From the NCBI GenBank assembly GCA_021292105.1, contig CM037874.1:59994539-60058538 (forward strand): 64,000 bases of DNA, read 5' to 3'. Source of the DNA: Anadara kagoshimensis. Its lineage: Eukaryota > Mollusca > Bivalvia > Arcoida > Arcidae. The notes beneath the pieces were generated by a model that was not told the DNA's origin, ran no database searches, and was given only the letters and a program-made list of their open reading frames with translations. Positions within the stretch are counted from its first letter, which is position 1. The number at the start of each line of letters is the position of its first letter. Below, piece after piece: positions 36,201-42,770 of this stretch. A program made the position numbers and the translations under genes.

Positions 36201-39200
36201 GTAAAGTAACAATCTGTATCTATCAGCACTAGAACCTTGAGCTGAGATCTACTTAGAACTCTGAAATGTAAAGTAACAATCTGTATCTATCAGCACTAGA
36301 ACCTTGAGCTGAGATCTACTTAGAACTCTGAAATGTAAAGTAACAATCTGTATCTATCAGTACTAGAACCTTGAGCCGAGATCTTCTTAGAACTCTGAAA
36401 TTTTAATGGAACAATCTATAGTATTTATCAATTCTAGAACTTTGGGCATTGTTTAAGTTGACTGTAGATAATGTTTTGACAATTGAAAAGTTTGAATACA
36501 TACTTTACTGAGGCTGAATATTAGATATTTGTTACATAATAGATAATATTCTACAGCCTAGTTTTGAATTTTTATACTTAATTATCATACATTTAGTTTT
36601 GTTGTCTCATACATTTAGATATAATTTGCATAAATTGTCAGAGAAACAGGTTATGCAATGAAGCGGAATCTACTTTATACATTAAGATACTTACAATGAC
36701 TTGAAGTACAGGCTTGTCATAAGTCTGACCACTGATGATTGCCTAAAATTAAAACAAATAAAATAATAAAATCAGAAATTCATTGATGCTTTAAATGAAG
36801 TAACTTATGCAGTTTGAATAAATCTTAGTTGTGCAGGTTCTAAATGGGTTTATAGATGAGTTGAGTAATGGTGTTTAACGTCACTGTTAAGAATATGTCA
36901 CTTACATTGAGAAGTCACCATATATTAGCGAAGGTGCAGAAAATTTGCCTGTGCATTGTACTGATGGCATTATACAGCAAGGCTCTTTATTGTGCCATGC
37001 CTCTTGTGATATGGGGCCTCGTTTATATTAAGTTCCCCATGCGAAAGCTCTCGCTTGGTTGTTTTTGGGGCCAATTTTCTGTCCCATTCACAATTCAAAA
37101 TCATAGGGTATTTTCACAATCACTTTGCTTATTTTCACAAATTTGGCAATTTCAGCTTAAAAAAACAGTATTTTGGAGTTTCTTATCACTTTAATGTAGT
37201 TGTCAGGGGTTGAAAATTCTTCAAGTCTGACGCCCGGGACTAAAAAATAGACCAGCAGGACTTGGCAAAAATTTCACTGAAAAGCCTGTCAGGCTTAATA
37301 CCCAGTGGACTAATGAAATTAATTTTCGACTGTCTTCTTAAAATCTAAAAAAAACGATCTGTAGTCACGTTGCCCTGTTGTTGTTTACATTCATTCTTGA
37401 TCATTACAGCGCTTGTATGAAATGCTAGTTGTCGTGTAGGCGGGTCAAGCGTTCTGTTGATAAAGAAAATCTAGATTGCTATTGTGCTTGTAATCAATTG
37501 AAACGAGTTTGACATGTCGCTGTTCAAATTTAATTTCATGTCAAATAAGCAGTCAAGAGTCCGCATCCAGTGGCGAGTAAAAAAGAATTGCAAGAGAATA
37601 AAGATGCAAAATATGACAAAGAGAAGCGCGTCAGATTATTTCAGCAGTCGTGGGTGAACAAATTCCCATGGGTGGGTTAAGATGAAAATAAAGCAGGAAT
37701 GTTTTGTAAATATTGCCGAAAATATCCTCTGTCGGCCGATAAACATGATGCTCTTTGTCGCGGCACCAAAAATTTGTGTATTGACCCACTGAAAATATAT
37801 AATTCTAAACCGGAACACTTGGCATGTATAAAACACTGGTTTCAGGACCTGAATGAACCAGCAACACAGGATTATGGTACTGCAGGAACTTATCAAGGAT
37901 ATAATAATAGCTCAACAAATTTGTTACAGTTTATAATTTATGCACTGATGCTTTATATAAAGTTTACAATTAAAATTTGAACCTTATAATGGACATGAAT
38001 CACACTTTTAAGTTTTATAGAAAAATTTATAAAATTTTAGAAATAACATAGTCCATACACAGTTGAAAGGCCAGCTTCGATTTTTTCCGTTAAACCCGCG
38101 ATTTAATCTTCAGGGCCGTTCAAGGGGGGTAATTCAAATTTGGTCGGCAGATGGCGCTTTGTCGTCACCTCGAAGAATTTGCATTTTAGGGTTGACGCAA
38201 TAAATCATTAATTAAATGGTGTTTTTAACTTAAAACTATATATATTTTTGTATCCGTTTGATAGAAAATTGATTTTTCTAGACGATCACAACAATTAAAC
38301 ACTCCTTATAACTAATTAAAATGCTGGAATCATAGACATAAACTGCGGTATCGTGAAAGGTCAAAATCAAGTGGGCGGTGCATTCGGAGTTTATGCCCGG
38401 TAAATTGAATTGACAGAATCGCATCCCACACCGATTGGGTTAAAAATTATAGTCGTAATCGGTAGCATTTAGAACACCGGTCATTTTGATACCGGATAGA
38501 AACCATCACTCGCACCGGTTATTGCACAGAAAGATTGTCAAGTTGACCCTGCGTGCCGATGATTTGGAAAACAAAACTTGCTATTTATTGCGTCTAGACA
38601 TCTTCTAATTTGTTTATTTTTACTCTAGATATTTGTTGGTGTGTTTTTAATATAACCTTTAAACATTTTGTTTAATTTTAGTTCAATTTTGTAGAAAAAA
38701 TCCCACGAAAATCAAACATCCAGATCGCCCAGCTGGCCTCATGTAGTCACTATGTGACTCAGAAATCAGCTGATATTGGATTTTTTTACACTTTCATTAC
38801 ATTTAGAGTCACAAGAGGGACAGTTTGCTAGAAAACCATCTGAACAACAATTATCTGGTGTTGATTTAACTGCTGCAGTGCATGCAAATTTTAAAACTGT
38901 AATTTTAATGTTTCAGATCAGAAGTTGGCAGTTGTATCACATATTTACAGGTAGGCAGGCTGACAAAGAGCATAATTATAGTTTGTTAAATTTCAGAAAG
39001 TTTGCAGAAGAGGAGAAGTCATGATATGGAAAATTACATAAAATGTTTTCAATTACACTTTTCAGACTGAATATAACTTTAGTTTTTTTATTTTTTTTTT
39101 ATTTTTTTTTTTTTTTTTTTAGTAATTTGAAAAGTTTTGCCACTTCAAGGGGTTGAAGATGGATTTTAAATGCCAAAGTTCAGTTTAGTTATTCAGAAAC

Positions 39201-42200
39201 TGGTGATGGTGTTGGCAGATATTGAGGTACAGGTTGCAAATGCACAAATTGCAAAAATGTTGTAATTAATGCAATTCTAGATCCTTCAGCTATCACTACT
39301 GCTACTGTTGCTGATGATTCCACAGCTACAAATACCTATGAATAGGTTTTTAAAACATTGATGCTAATTTTGAATGTTTTCTCTCCACAGTAACCACAGC
39401 AAGTATGGATGTACCAGCAGAAAACATACTTGATAACACAGAAAATTCAGAAATGGATCACAAAGATTCTTGTACTACATGTATTAGATTTACTGTTCAA
39501 ACATTTCATATTTTTAAAGTTGTTACATGTACATGTATTTGAGCTTTTTATGAAATTTATCACAATATAACCCATTCACTTTTATTGTGCAAGAATCTAT
39601 GTAAATATCTTTTACCATATTTTAATTTGAGCCAAACTTTAAATCATGGATCATTGCTGCACACATCATGGCTAGTTCTGACAGTCCCACAGTATCATTC
39701 TTGTGTGGTGAATGATGTTATACTGGTACTACATTAAATTATTCTGTTTTAATTAATTTCTTTTTTATTTTCAAGAATGCAGAATATGTGTAGTTTATTT
39801 TCATATGATTTTATGATACATCACTAGGTTTCCATAAATTTGAAATAATTAGTAGCCAAATTTCTAAAATTTGTGAAAATATAGTCCTTTTTAAAGTATC
39901 TCTCCACAGATTTGCTAAAATAGGTTACTTTTTGAAAGAATTCCTCAGAAATTAGTAGCCAATGGCAATTTTGGCTACCAGGAATGGAAACATAGACATC
40001 ATACATGTATAATCATTTCAGTTGATTTTCAGATTACCAATACCTATACAGTTTATTTTCAGATTATGCATTCCTACAAGTTAATTTTTAGTTCATTTTA
40101 TTTACAGATAACTTTTTTATATTTATTGACAGGTGAAATGCATATTTCAAATTTTATTTACAAATTTGCCAACATTGTATTTTCAGATTATTCATAGATA
40201 ACATTTTTATTTGTAGATTAAATATTATTAATGCTATTGCTATGCTAAAAACAAGACAGAGACTACAGAATAAACAATGACTATGTTTGTTTGTTTTTTT
40301 TATTGCAGATAACATTACATGGTCAACACACAGTACAATGTCAATAAAGATGTTTTGCTTGCATTTTAAAATTATCATTACTTTAAGGAAAAATAAATGC
40401 TAATTGACATAATAAATGCATAATTATTTTTGTGCATTACACTGGCACCTGTCCAACATAACATTTGAAATATTGGTAGGGGCATGGCCTCTTACTGTAT
40501 AGGTTTGAATCTCATTCAGGACAGTTTTTGTGTGAGAAAGTTAGTCAGTTTGTTGTGGAATGTCGTTGGTTTTCTTTGGGCTCTACAGTTTTCTCCCCAT
40601 CTCTAAATATATTTGATAGTGAAAGAATCTTGACTTTTACTCTACTCCTTACCCTAAAAGACATGAAGCATCCTCTGGACTGAAGGTAGATACATGAACT
40701 TGATCCATGTCATTTTGGAGACAGTCAGAATTAGATTAATATTGCATCTGTGCATTAGTACTTTAGCTGCAAAAAGTCTACCAGCAGCACTTGATCTGTG
40801 AAAAAATGAACCACAGATACTAAAGAATTAACTGTTACACCCAGTAAAACTGACCTGACCATCTTATAGAAAGAGATTTTAATTTCTAGTTATTAACTTG
40901 GGGTGTGGAAACAGTATTTCTTCCTGTTCCACTGTCATGGTGCTGCTGTTGAATTTTTATTTAAATACTGCATTCAAAATCAGCACATAGCAACTAGTTG
41001 TCATATGCTGATTTTAAATTCATTATTTTAATAAAAATTTAAAATCAGCACATGACACCACTGAAAAGAAAATTATATAACTTTCTCTTGTGTATCAAAT
41101 TTGAAGAAATATTTCCCATGGAAAATAATTTTATTTGATTAAGATTAAAATGTTAAATGAAGCCAATTTTTTTAGATTTTATTTATTTTTTTATTTTTAT
41201 TTTATTTTATTTTTTAATTTCCCTACATTAAAACAAATATCAATCAATAAGACAGTAAAATCACTTTATTTCTATTCGCATACATACGAGAGACAGTGTA
41301 AACAAGGGAGATAATCATCATACGAAAAACAAAACAAAACAGAAGCAACACCTGCTGATTTCTTAACTGACAGAATCGCATCCCGCATCGATTTCGGACA
41401 TGTCTTTCATATGAATATGTTCAGAAATGAATATATTTTCAGAATTGAATTATTAGAACCCATCACTTGTCCTAATATTTAATAATTTGTGTCTGAAGCA
41501 CGAATGTCGGCCGACAGATGTGAACCAAACCCCGCAAAAGGAGCCACACCTGCCGTTTTCTCAACTGACAGAATCGCATCCCACACCGATTTCGGACATG
41601 TCTTTCATATGGATGTGTTCAGAAATGAATAAATTTTTAGAAAATAATTATTAGAACCCGTCACTCGCCCTAATATTTTCAAAAAATGTGTCTGAAGCGA
41701 GATCGTCGGCCGACAGCTGTGACACAACCTCCACTTTCAAGACGTATTACTCGTAATTTTCTGTATATAATTGGTTCTTTTTTACATAAATTGAAGGAAA
41801 AAATATTTATTGTTCAAAATATTTGATGATTTTAAGTAATAACGATCCCATTTAAAAGTATACTTAAATTTTCGAGACCTACTACCATTTCCGATTGCGT
41901 ACCAAAATTTGAACTGAAAATCACGTGACTAAAGTGATTAAAAATCAGCCATATTGGAAGCTGGCCTTTCGACTGATACATAAGTTCCGACAGTGGCGAA
42001 AAAACAATTGAAGTGGTGACAATCCTGTCAATTTCTATAAGAGACCCAGATCGAAACACTGGTAACCAAATTATGACAATGATCTATGGTATACCTCAAA
42101 GTAATAGTGTAGATTTCACGTCAATGTTTTTATTTCAGTGTAATTTTATATATTTTAACTTTGTTCATTCATACAATATCACTAACCCCCCCCCCCCTTT

Positions 42201-42304
42201 TTGTGTTGATGACCATCTTAAAATCAACACTTCTACTTTTATCTAACAATGAACTACTTAAAAATCATTACCTCTATGGCTCCTGTAGTTAATTGCGCAA
42301 CCAT
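8393..42304 (-). CDS. RPA1: Replication protein A 70 kDa subunit (RPA1), whole gene, 18 coding exons
   Basis: RPA1 is the large subunit of the heterotrimeric nuclear single-strand DNA-binding protein used in replication, repair and recombination. The 18 exons listed separately join in phase, all with GT-AG introns, to about 629 residues (human 616). Order: N-terminal protein-interaction OB fold (residues about 1-115, exons 1-5), Q-rich linker (exons 6-7), DBD-A (exons 8-11), DBD-B (exons 11-13, with LTLWGND holding the stacking Trp) and DBD-C (exons 14-18) with the C-x4-C-x13-C-x2-C zinc ribbon CPTENC...CEKC. It ends [16 protein letters not shown]. Exon 12 lacks one T at a conserved Phe codon, the only break. 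Introns are swollen by tandem arrays anchored at exons 3, 4, 6 and 8 and by several transposons. Identity is certain; exact UTRs are not visible. Confidence 0.96.
8585..9250. repeat. Minisatellite, about 22-bp unit, in last RPA1 intron
   Basis: The unit cagagaacaccagatcccag(gt) recurs about 30 times with substitutions, and a longer block with ttcagaggacaccatacc occurs twice. It sits between exons 17 and 18. Neither exon edge shares the motif, so this array is not junction-derived. The plus-strand open frame rich in REHQ is a by-product of the repeat. Confidence 0.9.
9525..9611 (-). CDS. RPA1: RPA1 exon 17, DBD-C
   Basis: It encodes [17 protein letters not shown] then [12 protein letters not shown] (human [29 protein letters not shown]). 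29 codons, phase 0 at both ends, donor gtaagt, acceptor gattttag. Confidence 0.95.
10339..10446 (-). CDS. RPA1: RPA1 exon 16, DBD-C
   Basis: It encodes [20 protein letters not shown] then [16 protein letters not shown]. The block [12 protein letters not shown] is identical to human RPA1. 36 codons, phase 0, donor gtgagc, acceptor tatttcag. Confidence 0.95.
10613..11954. mobile_element. TA-flanked TIR DNA transposon, non-autonomous, about 1.34 kb
   Basis: The left end ccacatatttccgtatatac and the reverse complement of the right end (ccgtatatttccatagatac) are imperfect inverted repeats, flanked by TA at 10,611 and 11,955. The motif tagatacgtcgc is repeated just inside the ends. Tc1/mariner/pogo elements duplicate TA. 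I see no transposase; two short internal open frames have no recognisable domain. It lies in the intron between RPA1 exons 15 and 16. Confidence 0.65.
12224..12337 (-). CDS. RPA1: RPA1 exon 15, DBD-C zinc ribbon
   Basis: It encodes [17 protein letters not shown] then [21 protein letters not shown]. The four zinc-binding cysteines C-x4-C-x13-C-x2-C are intact, as in human RPA1 (CPTQDCNKK...CEKC). 38 codons, phase 0, donor gtgagt, acceptor tactgtag. Confidence 0.96.
12466..12639. repeat. 87-bp direct duplication (two copies)
   Basis: Two adjacent copies beginning acaaatgatccaaaaatggc and ending near cccctattatcatg differ at only a few sites, so the duplication is recent. It lies in the intron between RPA1 exons 14 and 15 and could be the first step of an array. 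Confidence 0.85.
12916..13043 (-). CDS. RPA1: RPA1 exon 14, start of DBD-C
   Basis: It encodes [19 protein letters not shown] then [20 protein letters not shown] and MYQ. Human has [40 protein letters not shown]. 128 nt; the first two bases complete a Gly codon begun by exon 13. Donor gtatgt, acceptor catgtag. Confidence 0.95.
13145..13314. mobile_element. Small TIR element, related to that at 2,735-2,828
   Basis: The left end aaacctgccttaaaaaccac and the right end, reverse-complemented as agtcaaacttgtctagaagg, form imperfect inverted repeats. The interior repeats variants of 'ataaggaccac'. No coding capacity. Confidence 0.45.
13500..13620 (+). repeat. Dispersed molluscan repeat fragment
   Basis: The order gatgttttacatcc, caagaatatatcacttat, gatgtcaacggctat, gaagtagcag parallels the copies at 6,640 and 36,860. 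It abuts the 33-bp minisatellite that follows. Confidence 0.45.
13630..14112. repeat. Minisatellite, 33-bp unit, about 14 copies
   Basis: The unit aacaagccaaacctgccgta then aaatgtgtgcttt repeats about 14.5 times. Because 33 is a multiple of three, several frames stay open on both strands (for example [11 protein letters not shown] repeats), but no splice or gene context supports a protein. It lies between RPA1 exons 13 and 14 and matches neither exon edge. Confidence 0.92.
14155..14285 (-). mobile_element. Possible decayed SINE, minus strand
   Basis: On the minus strand a tRNA-like head (tagggtagctcatttgatag, then a B-box-like ATTCAAACCC) is followed by a SINE-like body. It is strongly diverged, so the call rests mainly on the box spacing. 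Confidence 0.35.
14339..14482 (-). CDS. RPA1: RPA1 exon 13, end of DBD-B and linker to DBD-C
   Basis: It encodes [20 protein letters not shown] then [20 protein letters not shown] and GDNVAGG. Human has [32 protein letters not shown]. 144 nt; it starts with two bases of a split Gly codon and ends with one base of the next. Donor gttaga, acceptor tttgcag. Confidence 0.95.
14628..14682. repeat. Compound microsatellite (AT)n(AG)n
   Basis: About 12 AT units run into about 15 AG units, just downstream of the RPA1 exon 12 donor on the minus strand. The minus-strand reading is a CT-rich then AT tract. Confidence 0.95.
14704..14772 (-). CDS. RPA1: RPA1 exon 12, DBD-B, with a one-base T loss
   Basis: It encodes [21 protein letters not shown] (human [21 protein letters not shown]), then the genome reads GATTTGGAG before the donor gtgaat. 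Phase with exon 13 requires GAT TTT GGA G, so one T of a T-run is missing. The affected codon corresponds to human Phe386, a DNA-stacking residue of DBD-B. Sequence before and after is fully conserved, so I favour a homopolymer read error over real loss. Acceptor attcttag, phase 0 start. Confidence 0.92.
14872..15440. repeat. Minisatellite, 51-bp unit, about 11 copies
   Basis: The unit tttcagcaatcacagatttc, gtattcaagctacataaact, ttgttctgtag repeats about 11 times. It lies in the intron between RPA1 exons 11 and 12, about 100 bp from exon 12, and shares no clear sequence with it. The 95-codon minus-strand open frame is repeat-driven. Confidence 0.92.
15800..15939 (-). CDS. RPA1: RPA1 exon 11, DBD-A end to DBD-B start
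   Basis: It encodes [38 protein letters not shown] and NLTLWGND. Human has [20 protein letters not shown]...[24 protein letters not shown]. The Trp of LTLWGND matches the DBD-B stacking residue (human Trp361). 140 nt, two split-codon bases at the start, donor gtacgt, acceptor atttcag. Confidence 0.95.
16429..16621 (-). CDS. RPA1: RPA1 exon 10, DBD-A
   Basis: It encodes [38 protein letters not shown] and [19 protein letters not shown]. Human has [31 protein letters not shown]...LPTVQFDFTGIDDLE. 193 nt, phase 0 start, one split base at the end. Donor gtaagt, acceptor attccag. Confidence 0.96.
17039..17210 (-). CDS. RPA1: RPA1 exon 9, DBD-A core
   Basis: It encodes [40 protein letters not shown] and [27 protein letters not shown] and [11 protein letters not shown] match human RPA1 exactly. 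172 nt; the first G completes the Arg codon split with exon 8. Donor gtatat, acceptor attacag. Confidence 0.97.
17565..17775 (-). mobile_element. tRNA-derived SINE, minus strand, diverged
   Basis: Reading the minus strand, a tRNA-like head (gtggggcagagtcatctaaa, then the B-box-like GGTTTGAATCCC) is followed by a body ending near ggggcataacactc. It lies in the intron between RPA1 exons 8 and 9. Confidence 0.5.
17820..18205. repeat. Minisatellite, about 90-bp unit (4 copies) plus (GT)n
   Basis: Four copies marked by cttaacacaggggcatctaa and cccttgagactacaaggggg follow at about 90-bp spacing and end in a (GT)n run at about 18,168-18,203. No exon match. Confidence 0.88.
18357..22056 (-). repeat. 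Tandem array of the RPA1 exon 8 donor junction, 69-bp unit, about 53 copies
   Basis: On the minus strand each unit reads exon-like sequence AGTACACACCATCATGAGCC, TCACACCATACCAGAACAG, then the donor and intron start gtaggtttaatttacacc. The last copy is the 3' half of exon 8 itself, which differs only over its outer part. Each unit therefore carries about 50 bases of exon, a complete 5' splice site and about 18 bases of intron. Variants (tatggt/aaggt, ttgatcc/ttggtcc) are interspersed, and blocks around 19.4-20.4 kb look duplicated as multi-unit sets. Reading on past the native donor meets TAG at once in the exon frame, so downstream donors should give truncated products. The 254-codon HHHEPHT-type open frame is another frame of the array and is not a gene. 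Confidence 0.95.
22057..22165 (-). CDS. RPA1: RPA1 exon 8, linker to DBD-A
   Basis: It encodes [20 protein letters not shown] then [16 protein letters not shown]. Human has PIASLTPYQ at this point, just before the first DBD-A strand. 109 nt, starts with two split-codon bases and ends AG, completed by G of exon 9. Its 3' half plus donor gtaggt is the founder of the adjoining 69-bp array. Acceptor attcccag. Confidence 0.95.
22427..22504 (-). CDS. RPA1: RPA1 exon 7, Q-rich linker
   Basis: It encodes [19 protein letters not shown] then SNPYNKG. The flexible linker between the N-terminal domain and DBD-A is poorly conserved in RPA1, so the call rests on open phase, GT-AG sites (gtttgt; gttagcag) and exact phase match to both neighbours. 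A run of five Gln is present. Confidence 0.85.
22907..22969 (-). CDS. RPA1: RPA1 exon 6, linker
   Basis: It encodes [20 protein letters not shown] with split codons on both sides, in phase with exons 5 and 7. Acceptor ttattattcag, donor gtaatt. Linker sequence is not conserved, so support is phase and splice sites. Its acceptor is the founder of the 61-bp array beside it. Confidence 0.85.
22970..23476 (-). repeat. Tandem array of the RPA1 exon 6 acceptor junction, 61-bp unit, about 8 copies
   Basis: On the minus strand each unit ends ctgattttattattcag followed by ATTCTG, which is the native polypyrimidine/acceptor and the first six bases of exon 6, then ctaggggtttcagtacttca and intron sequence. 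Most of this unit is intronic, unlike the exon-rich units elsewhere. Copies are nearly identical except two that read gagtctgaataac. It ends in an A-run at 23,477-23,492. Confidence 0.9.
23545..23800. repeat. Minisatellite, about 25-bp unit
   Basis: The unit gtggtcagaggcaatgtgat(ctgta) recurs about 10 times with substitutions (aaatgtga, gtgagagg). It lies between exons 5 and 6 of RPA1. No exon match seen. Confidence 0.88.
23942..24051 (-). CDS. RPA1: RPA1 exon 5, end of N-terminal domain
   Basis: It encodes [36 protein letters not shown]. Human has [31 protein letters not shown]. 110 nt; first base completes Arg split with exon 4, last base begins Asn with exon 6. Donor gtaagt, acceptor atttcag. 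Confidence 0.95.
24100..24305 (+). mobile_element. Decayed SINE with V/Meta-like core
   Basis: The block atctgagcaagacatttaat, then ttctccagtccattctgctg and gaatgggtac aligns with the core of the well-kept SINE at 53,072-53,364. The tRNA head is eroded (ggtcagagtatc...gtccaagtaccag). It sits between RPA1 exons 4 and 5, next to the exon 4 array. Confidence 0.6.
24318..27195 (-). repeat. Tandem array of the RPA1 exon 4 donor junction, 46-bp unit, about 63 copies
   Basis: On the minus strand each unit reads TGTAACACAATCCAGGGTG, ACAG, then gtgagaacatatacatatag. The first 23 bases equal the last 23 of exon 4, and the rest is the donor and first intron bases. In the exon frame read-through meets TGA immediately after the native donor. 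Copies differ mainly at acaatt/acagtt and cacctg/cgcctg. Because the unit is 46 bp with no plus-strand stop, all three plus frames stay open across it, one for 1,004 codons ([18 protein letters not shown] type). This is an effect of the repeat and not a gene. Confidence 0.95.
27196..27304 (-). CDS. RPA1: RPA1 exon 4, N-terminal OB fold
   Basis: It encodes [19 protein letters not shown] then [17 protein letters not shown]. Human has [36 protein letters not shown]. 109 nt, split codons at both ends in phase with exons 3 and 5. Its last 23 bases plus donor gtgaga found the 46-bp array. Acceptor tttttgtag. Confidence 0.95.
27305..28105 (-). other. RPA1 intron 3, repeat-poor
   Basis: This intron has no array. 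A stretch at about 27,560-27,720 (gtgaccctggccttgtgacc... tttgatgaaaatccactcat) resembles the arms of pearl/Helentron-like elements and may be a fragment. Otherwise nothing is recognised. Confidence 0.5.
28106..28187 (-). CDS. RPA1: RPA1 exon 3, N-terminal OB fold
   Basis: It encodes [20 protein letters not shown] then DGQLSYS. Human has [21 protein letters not shown]. 82 nt, phase 0 start, one split base at the end. Donor gtaagt, acceptor tttacatttcag. Its 5' part with the acceptor founds the very large 67-bp array. Confidence 0.95.
29633..31594. mobile_element. Second TA-flanked TIR element nested in the pogo-like element
   Basis: The left end ctgtaaaccgctttatatta and the right end, reverse-complemented as ctgtaaaccatgttttttta, share the outer nine bases exactly and then variants of 'tttagcgc' on both sides. 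TA flanks at 29,631 and 31,595. No coding region recognised. It is itself split by a hAT-like element. Confidence 0.65.
30423..31448. mobile_element. hAT-like non-autonomous element, innermost of the nest
   Basis: The left end caggggtccggaaac and right end gtttccaaagccctg are inverted repeats, and the perfect 8-bp duplication gtccatac flanks both sides (30,415-30,422; 31,449-31,456). CAGGG ends with an 8-bp duplication are typical of hAT. The motif tgtccgac is repeated near both ends. Two overlapping 65-residue frames near 31,040-31,236 have no recognised domain. Confidence 0.8.
36695..36742 (-). CDS. RPA1: RPA1 exon 2, N-terminal OB fold
   Basis: It encodes [16 protein letters not shown]. 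Human has [20 protein letters not shown]. 16 codons, phase 0 both ends, donor gtaagt, acceptor aattttag. Confidence 0.93.
36860..37060 (+). repeat. Dispersed molluscan repeat, best of three copies
   Basis: The blocks tggtgtttaacgtcactgtt, aagaatatgtcacttaca, gagaagtcaccatat, gcgaaggtgcagaaaa and tgtgatatggggcctcg follow the same order as at 6,640 and 13,500. A 108-codon open frame spanning it has no domain and is not called. Confidence 0.55.
37540..37980 (+). pseudogene. Fragment of a ZNF862/C17orf113-like TTF-type zinc-finger gene
   Basis: The intact part reads [35 protein letters not shown] then [12 protein letters not shown]. This resembles the TTF/BED-like zinc-finger head of hAT-derived proteins such as ZNF862 and C17orf113 (pattern CxxC..., DPL, H...C). 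Immediately upstream, in another continuity, [18 protein letters not shown] matches the segment that normally precedes it, but a TAA separates the two and the more N-terminal part is out of frame. Downstream the dimerisation/DDE-like part is missing. It lies in RPA1 intron 1 and is best read as a broken copy. Confidence 0.6.
39160..39350 (+). pseudogene. Possible coding remnant with CKCTNCKN cysteine motif
   Basis: One frame reads [13 protein letters not shown], a stop, then [20 protein letters not shown] motif CxCxxCxN at a protein C-terminus recalls CXC/tesmin-like tails seen in several animal repeat-associated proteins. A 3' splice-like ttttctctccacag follows at 39,385. It is too short and broken for a family call. 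Confidence 0.3.
40470..40640 (+). mobile_element. SINE fragment, plus strand
   Basis: A tRNA-like head (ggcatggcctcttactgtat, B-box-like ggtttgaatctc) is followed by ttggttttctttgggctcta and gttttctccccatct, a body common to invertebrate SINEs. It is an insertion within the 38,060-41,975 element. Confidence 0.5.
41340..41740. repeat. 198-bp direct duplication inside the 3.9-kb element
   Basis: Two copies share cacctgc, aactgacagaatcgcatccc, atttcggacatgtctttcat, gtcggccgaca. They are about 85-90% alike, so the duplication is older than the 87-bp one at 12.5 kb. It probably belongs to the element's subterminal region. Confidence 0.8.
42272..42304 (-). CDS. RPA1: RPA1 exon 1, start codon
   Basis: It encodes [11 protein letters not shown] (human MVGQLSEGAIAAI). 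ATG at 42,302-42,304 is preceded on the minus strand by tcctgac. Donor gtaatg. 11 codons, phase 0, in frame with exon 2. Confidence 0.95.
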
Positions 42305-42439
42305 GTCAGGAAACAAATTCAAAAATATTTAACAAAAAATAACAAAAAATGCTTCGTAAACAAAATGAATGAGTTGTCTGTCTATTTCCCGCTATTTTGC
42401 TTCAGATTCTAAACCGAAAGTACACTTGCGTGGTGACCC

Positions 42440-42460
42440 GAGTGAACTTCCGGAAACTGT
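42440..42460 (-). promoter_or_regulatory. ETS-type motif upstream of RPA1
   Basis: ACTTCCGGAA (42,446-42,455) contains CCGGAAGT on the minus strand, about 145 bp before the RPA1 ATG. ETS sites near the start are common in TATA-less housekeeping promoters. No TATA box is evident. This is motif-level evidence only. Confidence 0.4.
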
Positions 42461-42567
42461 AAAACTTGACTATAGTATCTATTAGTGCCCACTGTGACTA
42501 TGTTACCTATGTGAAACAATTTTAGTGCTACCATTGTATGGTTACCCAGTTTATTCTTTGTTAAGCT

Positions 42568-42569
<2 letters not shown>

Positions 42570-42627
<58 letters not shown>

Positions 42628-42720
42628 TCTTTATTGCTCAAAATCAATTACATTAATTGGTTATGCCACATATAAACAATAATACAATTATTAACATAAT
42701 GAAAATGAAATCATAAAGGA
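42570..42720 (-). mobile_element. LINE-like 3' end with (ATT)n tail, minus strand
   Basis: On the minus strand the sequence reads ttgattttgagcaataaaga tgttatt and then about 18 ATT units. A poly(A)-signal-like AATAAA running into a short simple repeat is typical of the 3' ends of CR1/L2/RTE-type LINEs. No reverse-transcriptase segment is present, so it is a 5'-truncated copy or a plain microsatellite. Confidence 0.45.
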
Positions 42721-42770
42721 ACATATAAGTAATACATACATATATAACAGATGACTAATTAGTAAAAAAA

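Larger units (their letters stand above)
28188..36445 (-). repeat. Tandem array of the RPA1 exon 3 acceptor junction, 67-bp unit, about 81 copies
   Basis: On the minus strand each unit has the acceptor ttactttacatttcag followed by exon-like AGTTCTAAGAAGATCTCAGC, TCAAGGTTCTAGTGCTGATA, GATACAGATTGT, then the next acceptor. About 55 of 67 bases equal the 5' end of exon 3. About 16 copies lie between the exon and an insertion at 29,201-32,074, and about 65 beyond it. Subtypes (tcttcttag, tctacttag, tctactcag, deletion form atcttagaac) recur in blocks, suggesting multi-unit duplications. The last copy (about 36,400-36,445) is degenerate. Since 67 is not a multiple of three, using an upstream copy as acceptor would shift the frame. 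Confidence 0.95.
38060..41975. mobile_element. 3.9-kb TIR transposon with 5-bp target duplication
   Basis: The left end CAGTTGAAAGGCCAGCTTC and the reverse complement of the right end (CAGTCGAAAGGCCAGCTTC) match at 18 of 19 positions, and ATACA flanks both sides exactly (38,055-38,059; 41,976-41,980). A 198-bp segment near the right end is duplicated, and its core gacagaatcgcatccc also occurs near the left end (38,411). Inside are a possible coding remnant (39,160-39,350) and a SINE fragment. No transposase is recognised. A 5-bp duplication with CAG ends is known from some hAT groups (hAT5), but the class is open. It occupies RPA1 intron 1. Confidence 0.7.
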
